A DNA stretch of 64,000 nucleotides from Anaerolineales bacterium (lineage in GTDB: Bacteria; Chloroflexota; Anaerolineae; Anaerolineales; Villigracilaceae): positions 124,001 to 188,000 of the forward strand of contig JAUQXA010000059.1 of assembly GCA_030834895.1 (NCBI GenBank), read 5' to 3'. The notes beneath the pieces were generated by a model. That model saw nothing but the letters and a program-made list of their open reading frames with translations, had not been told where the DNA came from and did no database searches. Within the stretch, counting starts at the first letter, position 1. The number at the start of each line of letters is the position of its first letter. Shown here piece by piece: positions 41,466-49,726 of this stretch. The translations under genes were made by a program, and so were the position numbers.

Positions 41466-42494
41466 ATGACCAAGATAGCCAAAATCTATTCGGGAGTTTT
41501 CTCGATTCTTTTTTTCTCTATTCTTCTGGTTCAGTTGTTCATTCCGAACTTCAACCTTGATTCCATATCCGAGAAGTTTTTGTGGCGGATGGGATTGATC
41601 AAGGAATTCAACGCCTTTCGCTACGCGGTGGGTGACACCATCTTCAATGGTGGACTGGTTGGCAAAGACAGCTGGCTGTTTTACACGGGGGATTACAGCA
41701 TCCACGATTATCAAAAAACCGAGCTCATGGGTCCGAGCCGCTTGGGATATCTTGTTGGTATGCTTGAGTCGCTTGATAAGCAGGTCACTCAAAATGGCGG
41801 GACCGTGTGGGTGATGATTCCTCCCGACAAGAACACGATCTATCCACAGTACATGCCACACCAAATCCCAGTCATCGGGCAGACCTCGCGGCTGGACCAA
41901 TTGACGGATTATCTCCAGAAGAATACCGAAATCAACCTGCTTGACCTGCGCCCGCTTTTTATAGACGTCAGCCAGTCCTCCCAAATTTATTACAGGTTCG
42001 ATGCACACTGGAATTGCCTTGGGGCATATTACGGCTCCAACGAATTACTCACTCAGGTTAGCGCCTTGCATCCCGAAGTGCAGACTCGCCCCCTGACTGA
42101 CTACAAGCTTGGATCGATGACGGATTCCACGCTGGATATTGCCCGCGTAATGGGACTGGAACTTCAAGAAGAGACTGTCACGCTCACGCCAAAATTCCCG
42201 ATTGGTTCCATCTCTTATGAGTCTTATGATGATTCTGCTGCAATCATGGCTGCCGCAAACTCCCAAACAGATTTGCCAACCGCTTTGGTCATCCATGATT
42301 CGTTTTACACCGAATGCCTCAACCAATTCCTTGAACCCCAATTCAGCCAAGTCATTTTCTCTCATTACGAGAAGACCAAGTTTTCGGACTACTTGAAACT
42401 CATCGAAACCGAAAAGCCTGATGTGGTAATTGTCGAGTTTGCCGAGCGGCATATCGAATACTTCTTCAGGCTGATGACAACTGAAACCCAGTAA
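41466..42494 (+). CDS. AlgJ/AlgX-like SGNH-type acetyltransferase partner (DHHW family)
   Basis: 342 aa. A signal anchor (about 7-27) precedes a domain with VGKDSWLFYTGD, VMIPPDKNTIYP, the D-x-H-W motif in FDAHWNCLGA near residue 180, and VIHDSFYTE in place of GDSF. This matches the periplasmic partner of AlgI-type acyltransferases. The start at 41466 follows the upstream stop directly; ATG 41451 in the same frame is an alternative. The pair probably O-acetylates an exported polysaccharide. Confidence 0.85.
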   Translation: MTKIAKIYSGVFSILFFSILLVQLFIPNFNLDSISEKFLWRMGLIKEFNAFRYAVGDTIFNGGLVGKDSWLFYTGDYSIHDYQKTELMGPSRLGYLVGMLESLDKQVTQNGGTVWVMIPPDKNTIYPQYMPHQIPVIGQTSRLDQLTDYLQKNTEINLLDLRPLFIDVSQSSQIYYRFDAHWNCLGAYYGSNELLTQVSALHPEVQTRPLTDYKLGSMTDSTLDIARVMGLELQEETVTLTPKFPIGSISYESYDDSAAIMAAANSQTDLPTALVIHDSFYTECLNQFLEPQFSQVIFSHYEKTKFSDYLKLIETEKPDVVIVEFAERHIEYFFRLMTTETQ

Positions 42495-42548
42495 CAGTTC
42501 GTCCTCCCGAAAAACCATCGGGACGATGTGAGCGCAGTCGAAGGACGG

Positions 42549-42554
42549 TATAAT
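42549..42554 (+). promoter_or_regulatory. -10 element of ruvB, leaderless arrangement
   Basis: TATAAT, 7 nt before the ATG; no Shine-Dalgarno. Confidence 0.6.
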
Positions 42555-42561
42555 TCCAGCC

Positions 42562-43581
42562 ATGACAAAACCTCGACCCCTTGACCCTGAAGCCAAACCC
42601 GATGACCGCGTGGACAACGCGCTGCGTCCCGAAAAATTGCGTGACCTGATCGGGCAGGATCAGGTCAAGGAAAATCTGTCCATCCTGATTGATGCCGCCA
42701 AACATCGCGGCGAGGCATTGGATCATGTCCTTTTTTACGGACCTCCTGGCCTGGGGAAGACCACCCTCGCACATGTCCTTGCCAACGAGATGGGTGTCAA
42801 CGTCAAAGTCACGGCTGGACCTGTGATCGAACGTGCGGGTGACCTGGCTGCCATCCTGACCAACCTTCGGGCTGGTGACGTGCTTTTCATCGACGAAGTC
42901 CACCGCCTCGGTCGGGCTGTCGAGGAAGTGCTTTATCCCGCGATGGAAGATTTCGCGCTGGACATCGTCATCGGCAAGGGACCTTCGGCGCGTTCCATCC
43001 GCTTGAAGCTGCCGCGTTTTACCATCGTTGGCGCGACGACCCGATTAGCTTTGGTCACGGCTCCACTGCGGGCACGTTTCGGCGCGGTCTATCGCCTCGA
43101 TTATTACGACCTGCCCGCCATGCAGTCCATTGTTTCCCGAGCTACTGCCATGTTGAAAGTTCAGGCAGAAGAGGAAGGCATCACGGAAATGGCGCGCCGC
43201 GCCCGTGGGACTCCGCGTGTGGCGCTGCGCCTGCTGCGCCGTGTGCGTGACTTTGCCCAAGTCCGCGCGAATGGGGTCATCACCCAGAAGGTCGCCAAAG
43301 AAGCATTGGACTTATTGCAAGTTGACCCACTTGGTTTGGACGATGTAGATCGCCGCGTGCTCAAGACCATCATCGAAAAATACAGTGGCGGACCTGTCGG
43401 CTTGAACACGATCGCCGCGTCCATCAGCGAGGAACAGGATACCATCATGGATGTGGTCGAGCCGTACCTTCTACAACTCGGATTCCTCGACCGTACCCCA
43501 CAGGGACGCGTCGCCACCAAATCTGCGTATGAGCATTTGGGATACACCTACACAGAAGAAGGGCAGCCGAGGCTGTTGTAA
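42562..43581 (+). CDS. ruvB: Holliday junction branch-migration ATPase RuvB
   Basis: 339 aa, normal length. Walker A GPPGLGKTTLA, Walker B VLFIDEVHRL, sensor 1 in TIVGATTR, the arginine finger region PLRARFG, and a C-terminal winged helix beginning VDPLGLD are intact. It drives RuvA-bound Holliday junctions. No ruvA or ruvC is adjacent. The promoter is so close to the ATG that the mRNA is probably leaderless. Confidence 0.97.
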   Translation: MTKPRPLDPEAKPDDRVDNALRPEKLRDLIGQDQVKENLSILIDAAKHRGEALDHVLFYGPPGLGKTTLAHVLANEMGVNVKVTAGPVIERAGDLAAILTNLRAGDVLFIDEVHRLGRAVEEVLYPAMEDFALDIVIGKGPSARSIRLKLPRFTIVGATTRLALVTAPLRARFGAVYRLDYYDLPAMQSIVSRATAMLKVQAEEEGITEMARRARGTPRVALRLLRRVRDFAQVRANGVITQKVAKEALDLLQVDPLGLDDVDRRVLKTIIEKYSGGPVGLNTIAASISEEQDTIMDVVEPYLLQLGFLDRTPQGRVATKSAYEHLGYTYTEEGQPRLL

Positions 43582-43587
43582 ATTATG

Positions 43588-43614
43588 GTAGGGGCGGGGT
43601 GACCCCGCCCCTAC
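43588..43614. repeat. Palindrome, family C
   Basis: GTAGGGGCGGGGT-G-ACCCCGCCCCTAC, perfect 13-bp arms, between ruvB and the DUF2905 gene. Confidence 0.82.
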
Positions 43615-43628
43615 GTATGTTGTGATTC

Positions 43629-43856
43629 ATGGAGACCATAGCCCGTTACCTCATGCTTGCTGGAATTGCCCTTTTCCTCATCGGCGGGGGAGTGTATCTT
43701 GCCGCGAAGTTTGGCATTCCGCTTGGACGCCTGTCTGGTGACATCCGCATCGAAGGGGAGAATGGCTCGTTCTATTTTCCCCTCACCAGTTCGATTTTAG
43801 TCTCGGTGATATTGACGGTGTTGCTAAACTTAATCAGGCTCTTCTTGAAGAAGTAA
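43629..43856 (+). CDS. DUF2905 family membrane protein
   Basis: 75 aa. Two hydrophobic helices flank the family core GRLSGDIRIEGENGSFYFPLTSSI. These small proteins are widespread, of unknown function, and often sit beside ruvB or queA as here. No clear ribosome site; it may be coupled to ruvB through the palindrome between them. Confidence 0.92.
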   Translation: METIARYLMLAGIALFLIGGGVYLAAKFGIPLGRLSGDIRIEGENGSFYFPLTSSILVSVILTVLLNLIRLFLKK

Positions 43857-43861
43857 AACAA

Positions 43862-43894
43862 AGACCTCCGAGTTCTCCAAGAACTCGGAGGTCT
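43862..43894. repeat. 33-bp palindrome, family D, possible bidirectional terminator
   Basis: AGACCTCCGAG, 11-nt centre, CTCGGAGGTCT, then GCTTTTATT on the plus strand. It lies between convergent genes and could serve as a terminator there. Confidence 0.75.
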
Positions 43895-43901
43895 GCTTTT
43901 A

Positions 43902-45296
43902 TTACAACTCCGCGCTCGAATGTGGGGTGGGATAGTACACATGCTTCATGTGGTTCTCCCGCAATTTTTCCTTCAAAGGTAGCGCGCCCCGTTCTTCCCC
44001 ATGCACCAAAAAGATGGCTTCGGCTTTGCCTTTTACCGCTGAGGCATACTCGACCAGAAAGTCCTGACCTGCGTGAGCGGAGAGTCCACCGATGGTGGCG
44101 ATTTCGGCACGGCAGCGATAGGTTTCGCCCATGATCTTGACGCTTGTCTCACGGTCAGCCAGCCTGCGTCCCAGCGTTTCGGGTGACTGCCATGAGACGA
44201 TCATGATCGTGTTACGCTTGTTCTCGATTCCCCATCGGATGTGATACACGATCCGTCCCGCCTCCGCCATGCCCGAAGCCGAGAGGATGATCATCGGGTC
44301 AGTGCGCGTGTTCAACTCCTTCGACTCGTCGAGGCTGGTGATGTAGGTCAGCAACTTGAAGTCCAGTGCGGGGTGACCCGAATGCACCAGCGCCTTCATC
44401 TCCTCGTCGTAGCATTCTTCGTGCTTGCGGAAAATGTTCGAGGCGTTCACTGCCAGCGGGCTATCCACATAGACGGGCACGTTGGGCAGGTCGCCTTCGT
44501 CGTACATGCGGCTCAGGTTGTAGACCAACTCCTGGGTGCGTCCCACTGCAAAGGATGGGACGATGACCTTGCCTTTCCGATCCAGCGTCCGCAGAATGAC
44601 TTCCTTCATTTCCTGATAAGCTTCTTCGGGACCGCGATGCGGTTTGTCGCCGTAGGTGGATTCCATCATCAGCACATCCACATCGTCGGGTGGAAGAGTT
44701 GGATCGCGCAGGATCGGCAGTCCGCGCCGCCCGATGTCGCCCGAAAACCAGAGATGTCTCTTGTTCTTTTTCTCTTCCAAGCGAAGCGAGATTGCCGCCG
44801 AGCCAAGGATGTGTCCCGCATCGTAAAACGTCGCCACAGCCCCATCCGCAACTGGAATCGGTTCGTTGTAATTCCAACTTCGCAGCAGAGGCTCCACCTC
44901 GGCAGCTTCTTCCTCGGTGTAAAGCGGCTCGACAGGTTCATCGCCACGCTTCGACTTGTGGAAATTGATATTCTCTGCCTGCCGCTCTTGAATGTGCCCC
45001 GAGTCGCGCAGCATGATGTCGGTGAGTTCCCTGGTGGCGTGCGTGCAGTAGATCGGTCCCGAATATCCCTGCTTGACCAGGTTCGGCAGGTTGCCCGAAT
45101 GGTCGATGTGCGCGTGCGAAAGAATCACCGCGTCTATCTTTGTGACATCGAACGGGAAATCCCGATTCTTTTCATACGTTTCCTTGCGTTTCCCCTGAAA
45201 CAATCCGCAATCCAGCAACAACCGCGAGCCATTCACTTCCACCAGATGCAACGAACCCGTGACCGTTTGTGCCGCCCCATGAAAAGTCAATTTCAT
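43902..45296 (-). CDS. MBL-fold/beta-CASP RNA-processing-type hydrolase
   Basis: 464 aa. The metallo-beta-lactamase core has LSHAHIDHSGN, an H in YCTHA, a D in WFSGDIG and FYDAGHILGSA; the beta-CASP part has ESTYGD, PSFAVGRTQE, the A motif in YVDSPLA and ASGMAEAGR; the C-terminus has GLSAHAGQ and VHGE. This is the CPSF73/YSH1-like group of exo- or endoribonucleases. GGAGG precedes the ATG at 45296. It is divergent from queA. Confidence 0.9.
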   Translation of the reverse strand: MKLTFHGAAQTVTGSLHLVEVNGSRLLLDCGLFQGKRKETYEKNRDFPFDVTKIDAVILSHAHIDHSGNLPNLVKQGYSGPIYCTHATRELTDIMLRDSGHIQERQAENINFHKSKRGDEPVEPLYTEEEAAEVEPLLRSWNYNEPIPVADGAVATFYDAGHILGSAAISLRLEEKKNKRHLWFSGDIGRRGLPILRDPTLPPDDVDVLMMESTYGDKPHRGPEEAYQEMKEVILRTLDRKGKVIVPSFAVGRTQELVYNLSRMYDEGDLPNVPVYVDSPLAVNASNIFRKHEECYDEEMKALVHSGHPALDFKLLTYITSLDESKELNTRTDPMIILSASGMAEAGRIVYHIRWGIENKRNTIMIVSWQSPETLGRRLADRETSVKIMGETYRCRAEIATIGGLSAHAGQDFLVEYASAVKGKAEAIFLVHGEERGALPLKEKLRENHMKHVYYPTPHSSAEL

Positions 45297-45360
45297 TTTT
45301 GCCTCCGCGTGTTTGGATGCTTTCACTTTTGATTCTAATCCATTATCATTGGGATTCAAG

Positions 45361-46431
45361 ATGAAAACTTCCGACTTCGACTACCACCTGCCTGAATCGT
45401 CCATCGCCCAGACTCCCGTCGAGCCGCGCGATTCTTCCCGACTGCTGATTTTGGACCGCGCCACTGGGGATGTGTCCCACAAAACCTTCCGCGACCTTAG
45501 CCTGATTCTGCGTCCTGACGATTTGCTCGTCCTCAATCGGACTCGGGTCATCCCCGCGAGAATCTTCGCCAAAAAAGAAACAGGTGGACGCGTGGAGCTG
45601 CTCCTCCTCCGCCGCCGCGACTCGTTAACTTGGGAAGCATTAGTGGGCGGGAAGGGTTTGCGTGTAGGCAAAAAAGTCATGGTGGAGTCCGACGACTCCC
45701 GTCGTCGAATTGAAAAGTCAGGAGACTTTTCAAACCAGTCCATCCATGCGGAAATCGTTGAGATCCTCGAAGGTTCCGAGCGGCTGATTAAATTCTCAGA
45801 ACCCATTGAACCGTATTTTTCCCAAGTAGGGAATGTCCCACTGCCACCGTATATCCATGAAAAACTGTCTGACCCCGAACGTTATCAAACCGTTTACTCG
45901 CGTGATGTCGGCTCCGCCGCTGCGCCCACGGCTGGACTTCACTTCACGCCGCAACTCTTGGACAAGTTGAAACAAAAGGGCGTCAAAACCGCTTATGTCA
46001 CCTTGCACGTTGGCTTGGATACCTTCGCGCCCGTCACCGAGGACAATCCCGAAGAGCATAAAATCCACACCGAATGGTGCGAGCTTCCGCAAGAAACCGC
46101 CAACCTCATCAGCCAGACCAAACAAAACGGCGGACGGGTGATTGCAGTTGGCACAACCTCCGTCCGCACGCTTGAATCTGCTGGCTCACTGATTACTGAT
46201 CACTCTCCACTGATAACTGCCTTCACTGGACCCACCTCCATCTTCATCCTCCCTGGCTATCAGTTCAAAGTTGTGGATGCGATGATCACAAACTTCCACC
46301 TGCCCAAGTCCACGCTGATCATGCTGGTCAGCGCCTTTGCCGGGCGGGAGAGAATTTTGCAGACCTACGAAACTGCCATCAAAGAAGGCTATCGCTTTTA
46401 CTCGTTTGGCGACGCGATGTTTATTGCGTAG
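45361..46431 (+). CDS. queA: S-adenosylmethionine:tRNA ribosyltransferase-isomerase
   Basis: 356 aa. It adds the epoxycyclopentane precursor from SAM to preQ1-tRNA. Family motifs: MKTSDFDYHLPESSIAQTP, LVLNRTRVIPAR, VGNVPLPPYI, RYQTVYS, PTAGLHFT, HVGLDTFAPV and the C-terminal LIMLVSAFAGRE, YRFYSFGDAM. Two loop segments are unlike the family and are made of palindromic or repetitive DNA (45688-45730 and 46187-46219). No clear ribosome site. The last 11 bp overlap the convergent cyclase gene. Confidence 0.95.
   Translation: MKTSDFDYHLPESSIAQTPVEPRDSSRLLILDRATGDVSHKTFRDLSLILRPDDLLVLNRTRVIPARIFAKKETGGRVELLLLRRRDSLTWEALVGGKGLRVGKKVMVESDDSRRRIEKSGDFSNQSIHAEIVEILEGSERLIKFSEPIEPYFSQVGNVPLPPYIHEKLSDPERYQTVYSRDVGSAAAPTAGLHFTPQLLDKLKQKGVKTAYVTLHVGLDTFAPVTEDNPEEHKIHTEWCELPQETANLISQTKQNGGRVIAVGTTSVRTLESAGSLITDHSPLITAFTGPTSIFILPGYQFKVVDAMITNFHLPKSTLIMLVSAFAGRERILQTYETAIKEGYRFYSFGDAMFIA
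45688..45730. repeat. Two adjacent family-E palindromes in frame inside queA
   Basis: TCCGACGAC-TCCC-GTCGTCGAA (45688-45709, one mismatch) and AAAAGTC-AGGA-GACTTTT (45713-45730, perfect). Both have 4-nt loops and code for a polar stretch (DDSRRRIEKSGDF). Confidence 0.75.
46187..46219. repeat. ACTGATTACTGATCAC-type repeat in frame inside queA
   Basis: Iterated CACTGAT units encode SLITDHSPLIT, inserted between conserved TTSVRTLES and the TSIFILPGY block. The family normally has fewer residues here. Confidence 0.55.
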
Positions 46432-49400
46432 GTCGCTCTTCCGACGAGTAAACCACAACCTTGTTCCGCCCGCTTTGCTTTGCGCGGTACATGGCTTCGT
46501 CCGCCATTGAAAGGATGGCGTCGCTGTCTGTGGCATGGGTCAGGAAAACGGCAATGCCAATCGAGATTGTCAGGCGGATGACCCTGCCGTTGGACTCGAT
46601 CTCCAGTTCCTCGATGCTTCTTCTGAAATATTCGGCACGTTGAGTGGCATCATCCAGTTCCACTTCTGGCATGATGACCATGAACTCCTCACCACCATAA
46701 CGGCAGGCGATGTCGCTTTGGCGGGTGTGGGTTGCGATTACGTTTGCCACCGCAGTCAACGCCTGATCCCCCGCCTGATGTCCGTAGGTGTCGTTGATTT
46801 CCTTGAAGTGATCCAAATCCATCAACAGGAATGCGATGGGATGGCTCTTGCGCAGGGCGCGGCTGAATTCAGCGTCGAGTCTTTCACGCAGGTAATGGCG
46901 GTTGTAAAGCCCTGTCAGCGCGTCGCGGACGGATTGCTCGCGTAATTTTTCCTGCGTCTCCTGCAACTCCCGCGTGCGTATCCTGACTCGCTCCTCCAAC
47001 TCAAGGTTGATCTTGCGAATCCTGTTGATGCGGATCTGAACCCCGCCTAAAACGATGAAAATACCTGTCAACACTGCCAGGGTGCGGAACCACCACGTCT
47101 CCCACAAGGGCGGTAGGATTTTGATTTCAAGCATGGTCGGGACCTCGTTGGGGACACCGTCATTGTTCGTGGCCCTCACCATGAACGTGTATGTTCCCGG
47201 TGACAGGTTGGTATAAGTCGCTTCCTGTTTGGAGCGCAACGGCGACCAGTTCTTGTCAAATCCTTCCATCTTATATTGATACAGGTTTTTTTTGGAATGC
47301 TGGTAACTTAGTGCGGCAAATTTTATCGTGAACACCGACTGGTCGTGTGTCAGGGTGATTTTCTTTGTTTTTTCGATGGGCAGCGGCAGGAGTTCGCTTC
47401 CCTTGGGGACCGACTCGTTGAACAACTGAAAATCGGTGAAGGTTACACGGGGAAGGTAGGGATTGTCGGTAATTTTCCCAGGGTCGAAAAATGTCAAACC
47501 GTTGGGCCCGCCGAAGAGGATTTCCCCATTCGGTCCCAGACTGGAACTCGCAATCGCAAACTGGTCGCCCTGCAACCCGTCGCGAGCGTCGTAATTGCGG
47601 AAAGTTTTTGTTTCAAGCCAGAAATGGCTGATCCCCTTGCTGGTGCTGACCCACAGGTCGTTTTTTTTGCCCGGCTGAACGCCCACAATTCTGTCGTTGG
47701 GCAAACCATTTTTGGTTGTGTAGTTCTGCCACTCTCCGCTTGCAACGTGCAACCCGCTCAACCCATTGGAAGTCCCCGCCCAAACCATGCCGTTTTTCTC
47801 ATCGAGATAGATTGCGTGGACCGTGTCGCTGAGGATGCTGTTCGGGTCGTCGGGGTTGTTCCGATGATGGGTAAAGGTATCCGTTTTCGGGTCAAGGAGG
47901 TCCAGCCCGCCGCGGGCGGTGGCAATCCACACGCGGCCGGATGTCTCGACGGCAATGTCGTAAATGGTGTCCTCTGATAACGAGTTGGAATCCTCCGGGT
48001 CGTTGAAATATTCCTTGTCCATTTCTCCCGTTTTTGGGTTGAACAAATCCAGCCCGAAGCCGAGCGTGCCGGCCCATAACTTCCCGTTCCCGGCGGAATC
48101 GATCACTGTCACGAAGCTGCTGCCAATTACATTTGGCGCGTCAGCCGAATATTTGTATGCCGTGAATTCGCCGGTGACCGGGTCCATGCGGTTGAGCCCG
48201 CCACCCGAAGTTGCTGCCCAAAGAACGCCCTTCTCATCCCGGAAGAGATAATAGACCTTGTCGCTTGAAATGCTGGTGGGATCGTTGGTATCGTTTCTGA
48301 AAACAGTCATTTCCCCTGTTTTGCGATCCAGACGGTTGAGCCCGCCGCCGAAAGTGCCGATCCAGACGACGCCGTTTTTCTCGGCAAGCGCGCAATAGAC
48401 GCTGTTGGAGCTCAATGAGTTCGGGTCGCCGGGAATGTTGCGATATAACCCAAAGCGCCACAACGCCGGGTAGAGTTTATTCACGCCGCCATAGCGGGTG
48501 GTGACCCACATGACGCCGGAGCTATCTTCGGCGATCCAGAAGGCGTCGCTGTGGCTGATCGTGAAGGGATTGTTGGGGTCGTGTTTGAAAGATTTGAACT
48601 TTTCTGTTTCGTGGTCGAACAGGATCAAGCCACCGTTTTCTGAGGTGATCCACAGGTTGCCGAGGCGGTCTTCGTAAACGTTCCAAAGCCTGTCATCGCC
48701 GATGCTGGTTGGGTCATTCGGGTCGTGTCGGTAGGCTGTGAATTTGCCTGTGGCGCGGTCAAAGCGGTTCAATCCGCCGCCGCGCGTTCCGACCCAGAAT
48801 GTGCCTTCCTTATCCTCCAACATCGCCCAGACATTGTTGCTGCTGATGCTGGTCGGGTCGTCGGGGTTGTTCTGGAAGTTGGTGAAATCATTGGTCTCAG
48901 GCTCGTACCTCTGCAACCCGTTGCGCGTACCCACCCAGATGGTGTCGGAGCGGTCCTGATAAATTCGATAAACCACCGTGCCTGCCAGCGAGCGTGGATT
49001 CTCAGGGTCGTTGATGTAATTCGTGAATACCCCCGTCTCACGGTTGAGATGGCTCAGTCCGCCGCGCGTGCCAATCCAGATGCTGCCGTCTTTGGCTTCC
49101 AACAGCGACCAGATGCTATTGTCGATCGGGCTGTTGGGATTGCCTTCATCGTGTAGATAAAGGCTGAATTTCCCCGTCTGCGGATCGTAGACATTCAAGC
49201 CGCCGGGGTCGGTCCCAATCCAGATCAATCCATCGCGGCTTTCGATCAATGCAAATGTGTTATTGTTACTCAAACTGTTGGGGTTATCGGCATCGTGCAA
49301 AAATGTGGTGAATGAATAACCGTCGTAGCGGGCGAGTCCATCTTCGGTGGCAAACCACATGAATCCCTGACGGTCCTGTAGCACGGATAGGACGGTGGCA

Positions 49401-49564
49401 TTTGGCAAGCCATCCTCCACGGTAAGTCGCTCAAAACGCACCGCATCCGCAAAAGGATTTTGATTTGTAATGGGGGATGCCTCTGCGTTCAGGTTTGGAA
49501 CAAAGCAGATGTTGAACAGGAAAATCCCCAAGACAAACAATAACGCCATTCGAAAAACTTTCAT
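46421..49564 (-). CDS. Membrane sensor diguanylate cyclase: propeller - Y_Y_Y - TM - GGDEF
   Basis: 1047 aa. A signal peptide (1-27), about fourteen two-component-regulator propeller repeats (WIGT.GGLN/F.hd..NP.SI pattern, about 35-690), a Y_Y_Y Ig-like domain (about 730-805), a single membrane helix (about 825-845), a short coiled coil and a C-terminal GGDEF domain. The active site is GGEEF, and RQSD five residues before it is an intact inhibitory site, so it should make c-di-GMP from two GTP. No HisKA domain. AAGGAT precedes the ATG. It may supply the signal read by the three aptamers at 39.6 kb. Confidence 0.92.
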   Translation of the reverse strand: MKVFRMALLFVLGIFLFNICFVPNLNAEASPITNQNPFADAVRFERLTVEDGLPNATVLSVLQDRQGFMWFATEDGLARYDGYSFTTFLHDADNPNSLSNNNTFALIESRDGLIWIGTDPGGLNVYDPQTGKFSLYLHDEGNPNSPIDNSIWSLLEAKDGSIWIGTRGGLSHLNRETGVFTNYINDPENPRSLAGTVVYRIYQDRSDTIWVGTRNGLQRYEPETNDFTNFQNNPDDPTSISSNNVWAMLEDKEGTFWVGTRGGGLNRFDRATGKFTAYRHDPNDPTSIGDDRLWNVYEDRLGNLWITSENGGLILFDHETEKFKSFKHDPNNPFTISHSDAFWIAEDSSGVMWVTTRYGGVNKLYPALWRFGLYRNIPGDPNSLSSNSVYCALAEKNGVVWIGTFGGGLNRLDRKTGEMTVFRNDTNDPTSISSDKVYYLFRDEKGVLWAATSGGGLNRMDPVTGEFTAYKYSADAPNVIGSSFVTVIDSAGNGKLWAGTLGFGLDLFNPKTGEMDKEYFNDPEDSNSLSEDTIYDIAVETSGRVWIATARGGLDLLDPKTDTFTHHRNNPDDPNSILSDTVHAIYLDEKNGMVWAGTSNGLSGLHVASGEWQNYTTKNGLPNDRIVGVQPGKKNDLWVSTSKGISHFWLETKTFRNYDARDGLQGDQFAIASSSLGPNGEILFGGPNGLTFFDPGKITDNPYLPRVTFTDFQLFNESVPKGSELLPLPIEKTKKITLTHDQSVFTIKFAALSYQHSKKNLYQYKMEGFDKNWSPLRSKQEATYTNLSPGTYTFMVRATNNDGVPNEVPTMLEIKILPPLWETWWFRTLAVLTGIFIVLGGVQIRINRIRKINLELEERVRIRTRELQETQEKLREQSVRDALTGLYNRHYLRERLDAEFSRALRKSHPIAFLLMDLDHFKEINDTYGHQAGDQALTAVANVIATHTRQSDIACRYGGEEFMVIMPEVELDDATQRAEYFRRSIEELEIESNGRVIRLTISIGIAVFLTHATDSDAILSMADEAMYRAKQSGRNKVVVYSSEERPTQ

Positions 49565-49675
49565 TCTTTATCCTTCGTGATGAGATCAGGTGTGGAGCAT
49601 TTCATTACATTATATGGAAAAATGCACCCCCGCGGTCTACAATTCTGTAATGGTTTTGAAAAATGTATATACAGC

Positions 49676-49713
49676 AAAAGAGGCTGCCATTCTTGAAAAT
49701 GACAACCTCTTTT
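49676..49713. terminator. Probable terminator of htpG
   Basis: AAAAGAGG-TG-CATT / AATG-CA-CCTCTTTT interrupted hairpin with A and T runs, between htpG's stop and the divergently placed cyclase promoter. Confidence 0.65.
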
Positions 49714-49726
49714 GTGTGTTGATTTT

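Noticed and set aside
44241..45332. A 363-codon plus-strand frame opposite the MBL/beta-CASP gene
   Set aside because: Shadow of a strongly supported gene; low-complexity His/Arg-rich product with no motif.
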